In this document: one piece after another, positions 56,162 to 63,859 of the stretch
Layout of the letters: every line of letters begins with the position of its first letter
Position numbering within the stretch: position 1 is the stretch's first letter
Assembly: GCA_015075645.1 (NCBI GenBank)
Contig: JABTUF010000002.1
Coordinates: 558,001 to 622,000 of the forward strand
Direction: 5' to 3'
DNA length: 64,000 nucleotides
Source: Burkholderiales bacterium
GTDB taxonomy: Bacteria > Pseudomonadota > Gammaproteobacteria > Burkholderiales > Casimicrobiaceae
The notes under the pieces: model-generated
What the model was told of the DNA's origin: nothing
The model's database searches: none
The model's input: only the letters and a program-made list of their open reading frames with translations
Position numbers and translations under genes: made by a program

Positions 56162-58030
56162 TCACTCCGCCGCCTCGGCCGCGACGTCCGCGCGCGCGCG
56201 CTTCGGCAGCCGGATACGCGGCGTGTCGCCGCAGTGGGTCATCTCGATGAACGATTTCTTCATGTCCCAGGCGCCGGTCGGGCAGCGCTCGGCGCACAGG
56301 CTGCAGTGCAGGCACAGGTCCTCGTCCTTCACCATCACGCGCCGGCTCGCGAGCGTGTCGGACACGAGCAGGTCCTGGGCGAGGTTCACCGCCGGCGCGC
56401 GCAGCCGCGTCCTCAGGTCGGCTTCGTCGCCGTTCCACGTGAACGTGATGCAGTCCATCGGGCAGATGTCGACGCAGGCGTCGCACTCGATGCACAGCTT
56501 CTCGGTGAACACCGTCTGCACGTCGCAGTTGAGGCAGCGCTGCGCCTCGGCGAACGCGAGCTTCGGGTCGAAGCCGAGTTCGACCTCCTGCCGGATGTCC
56601 TTCAGCGCGATCACCGTGTCCTTGAGCGGCACCCGGTGGCGCTTGTCGCTGGTGATCGCGTTGTCGTAGCTCCACTCGTGGATGCCCATCTTCTGCGAGA
56701 CGAGCAGGAAGGTGGGCGGCGGGCGCTTCGTGATGTCCTCGCCGCGGCAGTGGCGGTCGATCGAGATCGCCGCGTCGTGCCCGTGCGCGACCGCCCAGAT
56801 GATGTTCTTCGGGCCGAACGCCGCGTCGCCGCCGAAGAACACGCCCGGGCGCGTCGACGCGAACGTGGTCTTGTCGACCACCGGCATGCCCCAGCGGTCG
56901 AACTCGATCCCGAGCCCGCGCTCGATCCACGGGAACGCGTTCTCCTGGCCGACCGCCACCAGCACGTCGTCGCAGTCGAAGCGCACCTCGGGCTCGCCGG
57001 TCGGCACGAGTTCGCGCCGGCCGTTCGCGTCGCGGACCGCCTTGACCCGGTCGAACGCGATGCCGACGAGCTTGCCCCGTTCGTGCAGGAACGCCTTCGG
57101 CACCAGGAAGTTGTGGATCGGGATGCCCTCGTGCTGCGCGTCCTCCTTCTCCCACGGCGATGCCTTCATCTCGTCGAAGCCGGACCGCACGACCACGTCG
57201 ACCTTCTCGCCGCCGAGCCGCCGCGCGCTGCGGCAGCAGTCCATCGCGGTGTTGCCGCCGCCCAGCACCACGACGCGCTTGCCGATCGACGTCGTGTGGC
57301 CGAACGACACCGACGCGAGCCAGTCGATGCCCACGTGGATGTGGGCCGCCGCCTCCTGGCGTCCGGGGAGGTCGAGGTCGCGACCGCGCGGCGCGCCGCT
57401 GCCGACGAAGATCGCGTCGTAGCCCTCGTCGAGGAGGCGCGCCATCGAATCGACCCGCGTGCCGCCGCGGAACTCGACGCCCAGGTCGAGGATGTAGCCG
57501 CACTCCTCGTCGATCACGCGGTCGGGCAGGCGGAACTTCGGGATCTGCGTGCGCATCATGCCGCCGGACTTCGGGTCGGCGTCGAACACGACGCAGTGGT
57601 AGCCGTGCGGCGCGAGGTCGCGCGCGACGGTGAGCGACGCGGGACCGGCGCCGACCAGGGCGACGCGCTTGCCGTTCTTCCGCTCGGCGGGCTTCGGCAG
57701 CCGCGCCCGGATGTCGCTCTTGTAGTCGGCGGCCGTGCGTTTCAACCGGCAGATCGCCACCGGCTCGGGCTTCGCGTGCGCCTTGCGATGCTCGGGCGAG
57801 CCCTCCTCGACGCGCACGCGCCGGCACGCGGGCTCGCAGGGCCGGTCGCAGGTGCGCCCGAGGATGCCCGGGAAGACGTTCGACTTCCAGTTGACCAGAT
57901 AGGCGTCGTCGTAGCGTCCCTGCGCGATCAGCCTGATGTACTCGGGGACGGGCGTGTGCGCGGGGCACGCCCATTGGCAGTCGACGACCTTGTGGAAGTA
58001 GTCCGGTTGCGCGATATCCGTCGGTTTCAA
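56162..58030 (-). CDS. FAD-dependent NAD(P)H:ferredoxin-type oxidoreductase subunit fused to a 2[4Fe-4S] ferredoxin, Kor-associated
   Basis: A 622-aa protein related to the glutamate synthase small subunit. The N-terminal iron-sulfur part has CQWACPAHTPVPEYI and CDRPCEPACRR. FAD (ALVGAGPASLTVARDL) and NAD(P)H (VVVLGGGNTAMDCCRSA) Rossmann motifs follow, then GGDAAFGPKNIIWAVAHG. Two C-terminal ferredoxin clusters are CIECDACVDICPMDC and CLHCSLCAERCPTGA. It probably moves electrons between KorAB-reduced ferredoxin and NAD(P)+, the role of the third subunit in Thauera-type Kor. The start is TTG at 58030, overlapping the preceding small frame as TTGA. Confidence 0.85.
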   Translation of the reverse strand: MKPTDIAQPDYFHKVVDCQWACPAHTPVPEYIRLIAQGRYDDAYLVNWKSNVFPGILGRTCDRPCEPACRRVRVEEGSPEHRKAHAKPEPVAICRLKRTAADYKSDIRARLPKPAERKNGKRVALVGAGPASLTVARDLAPHGYHCVVFDADPKSGGMMRTQIPKFRLPDRVIDEECGYILDLGVEFRGGTRVDSMARLLDEGYDAIFVGSGAPRGRDLDLPGRQEAAAHIHVGIDWLASVSFGHTTSIGKRVVVLGGGNTAMDCCRSARRLGGEKVDVVVRSGFDEMKASPWEKEDAQHEGIPIHNFLVPKAFLHERGKLVGIAFDRVKAVRDANGRRELVPTGEPEVRFDCDDVLVAVGQENAFPWIERGLGIEFDRWGMPVVDKTTFASTRPGVFFGGDAAFGPKNIIWAVAHGHDAAISIDRHCRGEDITKRPPPTFLLVSQKMGIHEWSYDNAITSDKRHRVPLKDTVIALKDIRQEVELGFDPKLAFAEAQRCLNCDVQTVFTEKLCIECDACVDICPMDCITFTWNGDEADLRTRLRAPAVNLAQDLLVSDTLASRRVMVKDEDLCLHCSLCAERCPTGAWDMKKSFIEMTHCGDTPRIRLPKRARADVAAEAAE

Positions 58031-58215
58031 GCGTACTCCTCGAACTCGTTCGCGGCGGCCGGGCCCGCGGGCTCGCCGGTGATCCCGGCGAGTGCCTCGG
58101 CCGCGGACGCCAGCCTGGCCGCGCGAACGCTGGCCCGAATGCTACGCCGATCCGGACTGGCAGGCATTGTTGCGGCGCAACGTGCTTTCCCGCAGGAGCC
58201 CGGGGCAACGGTCAT
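58027..58215 (-). CDS. Possible small protein coupled to the Kor flavin subunit
   Basis: A 62-aa frame from the ATG at 58215, ending NEFEEYA, whose stop overlaps the TTG of the next gene as TTGA. This four-base overlap and the absence of any other gene in the 193-bp gap suggest it is translated and couples expression of the flavin subunit. The sequence is Ala/Arg-rich with two Cys (SCGKARC) and no recognised domain. It could also be a non-coding leader that happens to be open. Confidence 0.35.
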   Translation of the reverse strand: MTVAPGSCGKARCAATMPASPDRRSIRASVRAARLASAAEALAGITGEPAGPAAANEFEEYA

Positions 58216-58223
58216 GCCAGTCG

Positions 58224-59447
58224 TCAGACGCAGGTCCGGAAACCGACGAACATGTCGTGCCGGCCGGGCAGGTAGAAATTGCGCATCCGCGCGTGAACCA
58301 GCCGCGAGCGCGTCGCCCACGATCCGCCGCGGATGACCCGGTGGTCGCCGAACCACGGCTGCGAGTAGTCGGCGTAAGGGCCGGGCACGAAGCCGGGGTA
58401 CGGCTGGAACGGCGACGACGTCCACTCCCATACGTTGCCGAGGAGGTGCGACGCCCCCGTCGCGCCGGCATCGGAGGCGACCGGTCCGGAGTGCCGGGCA
58501 TCGAGGTTTCGATCCAGCGCCGCACCGGGCGCCGTCACTGCGGCGACCTCCCATTCCGCCTCGGTGGGCAGCCGCCGCCGCGCCCATGCCGCGTACGCTT
58601 CGGCCTCCCACGCGTTCACGTGCTGCATCGCCCGCGCGACCGCGAGCGGGCGCCAGCGGTCGAACCAGCGGACCTCGAATCCGTTCGCCCTGCGCCAGTA
58701 CGCCGGCAAGCTGCGCCTCGCGGCGGCGAGCCAGCGGCGCCCGTCGTCGGACCACAGAGACTCGCGTTCGTAGCCGCCGTCGTCGACGAACGCGGCGAAC
58801 TCGCCCTCGGTCACGCACGCGCGGGCGATCGCGAACGGTTCGAGCGTCACCTCGTGCACCTCACGCTCGTTGTCGAACACGAAACGCGCGCGTTTCTCGT
58901 CCGCGCCGCTGCCGATCGCATGGACGCCTCCAGCCACCTCGAGGTCACCGCCGGTACCCGCGCCCCGGGCCGGCTCGGGCAGCGTCCATTCCGCGGGCGG
59001 CGGCAGCGCAAGCGATTGAAGCGTCATCGCGAGCGCCTCGCCGTGCATGTCCTCGTGCAGGAGCGCCAGTTCGAAGAAGTAGCGCGCCGACGCGGCGGCG
59101 CGGCCGAGTTCCCCGAGCACCGAGCCGAGCGTCTCGTCCAGGTACCGCAGCGTGCCGCGCCAGTCCGGCAGGTCGAGCGACCAGCGCGCGTCGTGCGGCA
59201 CCTTCGAGCTGTCGTAGAACGCATCGGCGCCGGGGAGGCACGACGCGCGCGCCGCGCCCGCGGGGTCGCCCGGACGCATCGAGGTGCCGTGGCGCAGGCA
59301 CCAGTACTCCTGGAACCAGGCGATGTGGCCGAGTTCCCAGCGCGCCGGATTGACCGTCGGCACGCAGGGAAACACCGGGTCGTCGTCGTGCAGGTGCGCG
59401 TAGCAGTGCCGCGTATACTGCCGCGCATCGACGAGCGCATTCCGCAT
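58224..59447 (-). CDS. senA: EgtB-family iron-dependent synthase, probable selenoneine synthase SenA
   Basis: A 407-aa protein with an N-terminal DinB-like three-histidine iron site: His41 (WELGHIAWFQEYW), His131 and His135 (LLHEDMHGEAL). A C-terminal formylglycine-generating-enzyme/sulfatase-modifying fold has LPTEAEWEVAAV, LLGNVWEWTSSPF and RVIRGGSWATRSRL. Canonical EgtB joins gamma-Glu-Cys or Cys to hercynine. The linkage to a TIGR04348-like glycosyltransferase and SelD points instead to SenA, which joins a selenosugar to hercynine with O2. The ATG at 59447 overlaps the senB start on the opposite strand; an upstream GTG near 59483 is possible. Confidence 0.85.
   Translation of the reverse strand: MRNALVDARQYTRHCYAHLHDDDPVFPCVPTVNPARWELGHIAWFQEYWCLRHGTSMRPGDPAGAARASCLPGADAFYDSSKVPHDARWSLDLPDWRGTLRYLDETLGSVLGELGRAAASARYFFELALLHEDMHGEALAMTLQSLALPPPAEWTLPEPARGAGTGGDLEVAGGVHAIGSGADEKRARFVFDNEREVHEVTLEPFAIARACVTEGEFAAFVDDGGYERESLWSDDGRRWLAAARRSLPAYWRRANGFEVRWFDRWRPLAVARAMQHVNAWEAEAYAAWARRRLPTEAEWEVAAVTAPGAALDRNLDARHSGPVASDAGATGASHLLGNVWEWTSSPFQPYPGFVPGPYADYSQPWFGDHRVIRGGSWATRSRLVHARMRNFYLPGRHDMFVGFRTCV
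59414..59419 (+). promoter_or_regulatory. -10 element for senB
   Basis: TATACT, 27 bp before the senB ATG, inside the antisense senA coding start. A transcription start near 59426 would leave a 20-nt leader. No strong -35 is visible. Confidence 0.4.
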
Positions 59448-60438
59448 GCGTGCGCGCCAATCCGATTCGCTGATCCTCGTCACGCCGTACCTCGCGAGCG
59501 CCAACAACGGGAACTGGCGCACCGCCGCCCGCTGGGCGCGAATGCTCGCGCCGCGCCATCGGGTCATTGTACGGCCGCCCGACGCGCCGCTTCCCGACGA
59601 TGCGGTGGCGCTCGTCGCGCTCCATGCCAGGCGCAGCCGCGACGCCGTCGCGCGCTGGAAAGCGGCGCACCCCGACCGCGCACTCGTCGTCGCGTTGACC
59701 GGGACCGACCTGTACCGCGACCTGCCCGCCGGCGACCGCGACGCCGCCGCGTCGGTCGCCGACGCCGATCGACTGATCGTGCTGCAAGGCGAAGCGCTCG
59801 CCTCGCTCGGCCCGGGCGAGCGCGCGCGGGCTTCGGTCGTCGTGCAGTCCGCGCGCGCGCTCGTGCCGTACGCCCGCAAGGCGGCCTCGCGCTTCCACGC
59901 GGTGCTCGTCGCGCACCTGCGCAGCGAAAAGGATCCGGTCACCGCGCTCGAGGCCTGGCGGAGCCTGCCTCGCGACCTCGCGGCGACGCTCACCATCGTC
60001 GGTGCCGCGCTCGAAGCGCCGCTCGCGGTTGCGGTGCGTCGCGCGACGGCGGCCGACCGCCGCGTGCGCTGGCTCGGCGCGCGGCCGCACGGCTGGACGC
60101 GCCAGGCGATCCGGCGCGCGCACGCGCTCGTCGTGACCTCGCGGATGGAAGGCGGCGCGAACGTCGTCGTCGAGGCGCTGACCTCGGGCACGCCGGTGAT
60201 CGGCACGCGCATCCCGGGGAACGTGGGGCTGCTCGGAGCACGGTACGACGCGCTGTTCCCGCCGGGCGACGCCGCGGCGCTCGCCGACATGGTGGTGCGC
60301 GCCGCGCGCGACCGGCGCTGGCTCACCGCGCGCGCACGGGAGTGCGCGCGTCGGGGCCGGCGCTTGACGCCGGAGGCGGAAGCACGCTCGCTGGTCGCGG
60401 CGATCGACGCCGCGATCGCGTCGAAGCGAGGCGGCTAG
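59446..60438 (+). CDS. senB: TIGR04348-like glycosyltransferase, probable selenosugar synthase SenB
   Basis: A 330-aa GT-B fold glycosyltransferase. The N-terminal domain is SLILVTPYLASANNGNWRTA, and the C-terminal donor site contains EGGANVVVEALTSGTPVIG, with the retaining-type Glu pair region, and GNVGLLG. The NNGNW motif typifies the family found beside selD and egtB-like genes. In the selenoneine pathway SenB uses selenophosphate and a UDP-sugar to make a 1-seleno-sugar. ATG 59446 gives the family start. It is divergent from senA and followed by senC after 36 bp. Confidence 0.85.
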   Translation: MRARQSDSLILVTPYLASANNGNWRTAARWARMLAPRHRVIVRPPDAPLPDDAVALVALHARRSRDAVARWKAAHPDRALVVALTGTDLYRDLPAGDRDAAASVADADRLIVLQGEALASLGPGERARASVVVQSARALVPYARKAASRFHAVLVAHLRSEKDPVTALEAWRSLPRDLAATLTIVGAALEAPLAVAVRRATAADRRVRWLGARPHGWTRQAIRRAHALVVTSRMEGGANVVVEALTSGTPVIGTRIPGNVGLLGARYDALFPPGDAAALADMVVRAARDRRWLTARARECARRGRRLTPEAEARSLVAAIDAAIASKRGG

Positions 60439-60441
60439 AAT
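60436..60441 (+). promoter_or_regulatory. Possible internal -10 element for senC
   Basis: TAGAAT overlaps the senB TAG stop and lies 33 bp before the senC ATG. It would allow separate expression of the selenophosphate synthetase. Confidence 0.3.
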
Positions 60442-60474
60442 GAGCGTCCATCGACCTCGTCGGCCCGCGTCGCC

Positions 60475-61536
60475 ATGAATGCCCCGGACACCCTGCCCCT
60501 GCGACTCACCGCGTTCAGCCACGGCGGCGGCTGCGGCTGCAAGATCGCGCCCGGCGTCCTGCAGCAGATCCTCGGCAAGTCGGACGCAGGCGCGGGCATC
60601 CTCCCTCCGTCGCTCCTCGTCGGCATCGAGACCGCGGACGACGCGGCGGTCTACCGAATCAACGACCGCCAGGCGATCGTCGCCACCACCGACTTCTTCA
60701 TGCCGATCGTCGACGACCCGTTCGATTTCGGCGCGATCGCGGCGACCAACGCGATCTCCGACGTCTACGCGATGGGAGGGACGCCGCTCTTCGCACTCGC
60801 GCTCGTCGGCATGCCGGTCGACAAGCTCCCGGTGGAGACGATCCGGCGCATCCTCGACGGTGGCGAGTCCGTCTGCCGCCGCGCGGGCATCCCGATCGCG
60901 GGCGGCCACACGATCGACTCGGTCGAACCGATCTACGGACTGGTCGCCATCGGGCTCGTCGATCCCGCGAACCTCAAGCGCAACGCCGGCGCGAAACCCG
61001 GCGACCGCCTCGTGCTCGGCAAGCCGCTCGGCGTCGGCATCTACAGCGCCGCTCTGAAGAAGGGCCGGCTCGACGATGCCGGCTATGCGGCGATGATCGA
61101 GACCACGACGAAGCTCAACACTCCGGGCATCGCGCTCGGTGCGATGCCGGGCGTCCACGCGCTCACCGACGTCACCGGGTTCGGGTTCGCCGGACATCTG
61201 CTCGAGATCTGCCGCGGCTCCTCGGTCGCCGCCCTGGTGGATGCGGCGAGCCTCCCGATGCTGCCGGGGGCCGCGGCGCTGGCGCGCGAGGGCATCCGCA
61301 CCGGCGCCTCGGGCCGGAACTGGACCGGTTACGGCGGCGAGGTCGCGATCGAGGCGCCCGACGCGGACGCCTTGCGCACGCTCGTCACCGACCCGCAGAC
61401 CTCGGGCGGCCTCCTCGTGGCATGCGCGCCCGACGAAGTTCAGGCGGTGATGGACGTGTTCGGACGCGAGGGCTTCGACCGCGCCGCGGTCGTCGGCGAG
61501 ATCGTGGCCGGCGCGCCACGCGTCGTCTTCCGCTGA
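60475..61536 (+). CDS. senC: Selenophosphate synthetase (SelD/SenC)
   Basis: A 353-aa ATP-dependent enzyme making selenophosphate from selenide. The glycine-rich N-terminus SHGGGCGCKIAP keeps the catalytic Cys-Gly-Cys-Lys (Cys at about residue 20). TTDFFMPIVDDPFDFG and AATNAISDVYAMGGTPL bind ATP/metal, and TDVTGFGFAGHL and DPQTSGGLL follow. It differs little from E. coli SelD, so it could also serve selenocysteine or selenouridine synthesis. Its place after senB argues for SenC in selenoneine synthesis. No selA, selB or selU is in the window. Confidence 0.9.
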   Translation: MNAPDTLPLRLTAFSHGGGCGCKIAPGVLQQILGKSDAGAGILPPSLLVGIETADDAAVYRINDRQAIVATTDFFMPIVDDPFDFGAIAATNAISDVYAMGGTPLFALALVGMPVDKLPVETIRRILDGGESVCRRAGIPIAGGHTIDSVEPIYGLVAIGLVDPANLKRNAGAKPGDRLVLGKPLGVGIYSAALKKGRLDDAGYAAMIETTTKLNTPGIALGAMPGVHALTDVTGFGFAGHLLEICRGSSVAALVDAASLPMLPGAAALAREGIRTGASGRNWTGYGGEVAIEAPDADALRTLVTDPQTSGGLLVACAPDEVQAVMDVFGREGFDRAAVVGEIVAGAPRVVFR

Positions 61537-61546
61537 AGCGTCGGGC

Positions 61547-61867
61547 ATGCGCATCGTCGTCGCGATCGTCGCGGGCATCGCCATCGTCGCGGCGCTCGCG
61601 TGGCAGCACTACCATTCGCGCGACGCGCAGATCGAGCGCGCGTACGAGGCGTGCATGGCGCGGTTCGGCGCCTCGAAATCCGCCACGCCCGCGGCGGATC
61701 CCCGCGCCCCGGAAAGCGCGGCCGACGCGCTCGGACAGGCGATGCAGGATCTCGTCCGCGGCGTGACCTCGGGCATGTCGGGCGCCGTCTGCAGCGCGGT
61801 GCGCGACGCCTGCCGCGCCGATTTCGACGGCGTGGTCTGCCGCAACGCGATCGCCGGATTCCGCTGA
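61547..61867 (+). CDS. Hypothetical small membrane-anchored protein with C-terminal cysteines
   Basis: A 106-aa protein with one N-terminal helix (VVAIVAGIAIVAALAW, residues 4-19) and a soluble rest carrying four Cys (YEACMARF; GAVCSAVRDACRADFDGVVCRN). It might be a cleaved signal peptide, giving a small periplasmic disulfide protein. No family is recognised. It sits 10 bp after senC and overlaps nei as TGATG, so it is probably co-transcribed with the sen genes, but a selenium role is unproven. Confidence 0.6.
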   Translation: MRIVVAIVAGIAIVAALAWQHYHSRDAQIERAYEACMARFGASKSATPAADPRAPESAADALGQAMQDLVRGVTSGMSGAVCSAVRDACRADFDGVVCRNAIAGFR

Positions 61868-62706
61868 TGCCCGAGGGTCCCGAGGTACGCCGCGAGGCGG
61901 ACGAGCTCGGGCGTGCGCTGGTCGGACGCAATCTCGTGCGCATCGAGTACCGGGTGCCCTCGCTCGCCGCCCGCGCGGCCGGTCTCGCCGGCGCGCGCGT
62001 GACGCGGGTGACCTCGCGCGGCAAGACGATGGTGATCGCCTACGACCGCGGGCTCGTCCACCTGTCGCACCACCAGCTCTACGGTCGCTGGCGCATCGCC
62101 GACGCCCGGCGGGTCCCCGATTCCGACCGCGCCGTGCGCGTGGTGCTCGCGACCGCGACGCGCATCGCCACGCTCTACAGCGCCACGGCGATCGCGCTCG
62201 TCGACGCGGGCGATGTGGACGCGCACCCGCTGGTCGCCCGTCTCGGCCCCGACGTGCTCGACCGCTCGACCACGCCCGCGCTCATCGCCGCGCGCCTGTC
62301 GCTTCCGCGGTTCGCGCGCACGACGCTCGGGCACCTGCTGCTCGACCAGTCGTTCGCGGCCGGGCTCGGCAACTACCTGCGCAGCGACATCCTCCATGTC
62401 TCCGGGCTTCGCGCGGAGGCGCGCCCCGCGGACCTGGACGGCGATGCGCGGGCGCGGCTCGCGGAGACGATCGTCGCGCTGCCCCGGCGCAGCTACCGGT
62501 CGCGCGGCGTCACCGCCGGCGCGGCGCTCGCGCGCACGCTCGACGCCCGCGGTGTTCCCCGGGCCGAGCGACGGTTCCTGGCCTACGACCGCGCAGGCGA
62601 GCCGTGCCGGACCTGCGGGTCGGCCATCCGGCGGCGCGAGGTCGCCGGCCGCGGCTGGTTCTACTGCCCGGCCTGCCAGCCGCCGGTGCGCGTGCGGCGG
62701 CGCTGA
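61867..62706 (+). CDS. nei: DNA glycosylase/AP lyase of the Fpg/Nei family (endonuclease VIII-like)
   Basis: A 279-aa base-excision repair enzyme. Pro1-Glu2 after Met removal (MPEGPEVRREAD) is the catalytic start, followed by a Lys in TSRGKTMVIAYD. The H2TH region is LGHLLLDQSFAAGLGNYLRSDIL. The C-terminal zinc finger is CRTCGSAIRRREVAGRGWFYCPAC. PEGPEV favours Nei over Fpg (PELPEV), so oxidised pyrimidines are the likely targets. The start overlaps the previous stop (TGATG). Confidence 0.92.
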   Translation: MPEGPEVRREADELGRALVGRNLVRIEYRVPSLAARAAGLAGARVTRVTSRGKTMVIAYDRGLVHLSHHQLYGRWRIADARRVPDSDRAVRVVLATATRIATLYSATAIALVDAGDVDAHPLVARLGPDVLDRSTTPALIAARLSLPRFARTTLGHLLLDQSFAAGLGNYLRSDILHVSGLRAEARPADLDGDARARLAETIVALPRRSYRSRGVTAGAALARTLDARGVPRAERRFLAYDRAGEPCRTCGSAIRRREVAGRGWFYCPACQPPVRVRRR

Positions 62707-62738
62707 CGCGGCGGCCGGCGCGCTCGAAGCGTGAACGC

Positions 62739-63695
62739 TCAGGCCGCGTGGAACACGGCGAAGTCTCCGTGGGCGTCCTGCCAGCAGCGGATCCGCGTGT
62801 ATCCCGCCGCCCGGAGCAGCGCCTCGAACTCGGAGGGCGCGTACTTGTACGCGTTCTCGGTGTGGATGCGCTCGCCGGCGGCGAAGGTCCTCGGCGATCC
62901 GCCGATCGAAACGACCTGCGGGCTCGTGGCTTCCAGATGCATCTCGATGCGCGAGCGGGCTTCGTCGTGGAGGGCGACGTGCGCCCAGGCCTCGGGGAGG
63001 AAATCGCTGCCGATCAGGCGGTTCACGTGGTTGAGGACGTTGCGGTTGAACGCCGCGGTAACGCCGGTCGGATCCGCGTAGGCGCGCACCAGCCGCGCGG
63101 CGGACTTCTTCGTGTCGACGCCGATCAGAAGCCCGCTCCCCGGACGCGTGACGCAGTGCATACGGACGCGCTCGAGGAGTTCGCGCGCGTCGTCGGGCGT
63201 GAAGTTGCCGATCGACGACCCCGGATAGAAGAACGTGGCCGGACGCGGGTCGAGATCCGCCTCGAGGTCGAGGCCTTCGGTGAAATCGACGACGACGCCG
63301 CGGACGTCGAGCGCCGGAAACGCGTCCGCGACCCGGCGGAGCGAGTCCGCGAGCTGATCCTCGGCGACATCGACCGCGATGTAGCGCGCGGGCGAGGCGA
63401 ACGGGAACCAGTCCTGCGCCTTGCGGCAATCGCCTGCCCCGAGGTCGACCCACTGGCCCCCGGATCCGATGGCGCCGGTGATGGCCGCGCGGTGCTCGAC
63501 GAAGATCGCGCGCTCGGTGCGCGGCGGATAGTACTCGGGCAGTTCGCAGATCGCGCCGTAGAGCGCGCAGCCCAGGCGATCGTAGAAGTACCGGGGCGCG
63601 ATCGCGGCCGGGTCACGGCGCAGGCCCGCGACGAGCGCGTGCCGCTCGCGTTCCGGGTCGGCGTCGAGCCGCTTCGCGATGCCTCCGTACGTCAC
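62739..63695 (-). CDS. egtD: L-histidine N-alpha-methyltransferase EgtD
   Basis: A 318-aa SAM-dependent enzyme trimethylating histidine to hercynine, the common precursor of ergothioneine and selenoneine. The DUF2260/Methyltransf_33 features are RYFYDRLGCALYGAICELPEYYPPRTE, the SAM loop WVDLGAGDCRKAQDW, FYPGSSIGNFTPDDA and GVDTKKSAARLVRAY, and the His-binding FNRNVLNHVNRLI. The GTG at 63695 gives the normal EgtD length; a longer frame from a TTG at 63791 adds an unconserved basic leader. It converges on nei and lies 1.2 kb from senC, completing the pathway. Confidence 0.92.
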   Translation of the reverse strand: MTYGGIAKRLDADPERERHALVAGLRRDPAAIAPRYFYDRLGCALYGAICELPEYYPPRTERAIFVEHRAAITGAIGSGGQWVDLGAGDCRKAQDWFPFASPARYIAVDVAEDQLADSLRRVADAFPALDVRGVVVDFTEGLDLEADLDPRPATFFYPGSSIGNFTPDDARELLERVRMHCVTRPGSGLLIGVDTKKSAARLVRAYADPTGVTAAFNRNVLNHVNRLIGSDFLPEAWAHVALHDEARSRIEMHLEATSPQVVSIGGSPRTFAAGERIHTENAYKYAPSEFEALLRAAGYTRIRCWQDAHGDFAVFHAA

Positions 63696-63859
63696 GTTCG
63701 CTCGCGTTCCGTTCTCGGTGGCGCTCGCGCGCGGGTCGCGTGGGCCGCTCGCCGGCAGGCGAGTCTGCGCCCGGAGGCGCCCGGACGTCAAAGCACGAGG
63801 GACGAACTCCGCCGGCGCGCTCGTTCGCGCGTCCGCCTGGTTCTTGGCATCATCGCGTC

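Noticed and set aside
58224..59447. Calling the EgtB-like gene a plain ergothioneine EgtB
   Set aside because: No EgtA, EgtC or EgtE is present, and the neighbours are a TIGR04348-like glycosyltransferase and SelD, which fits SenA better.
58945..61584. Long minus-strand open frame across senB and senC
   Set aside because: It overlaps three recognised genes, and its translation carries no motif.
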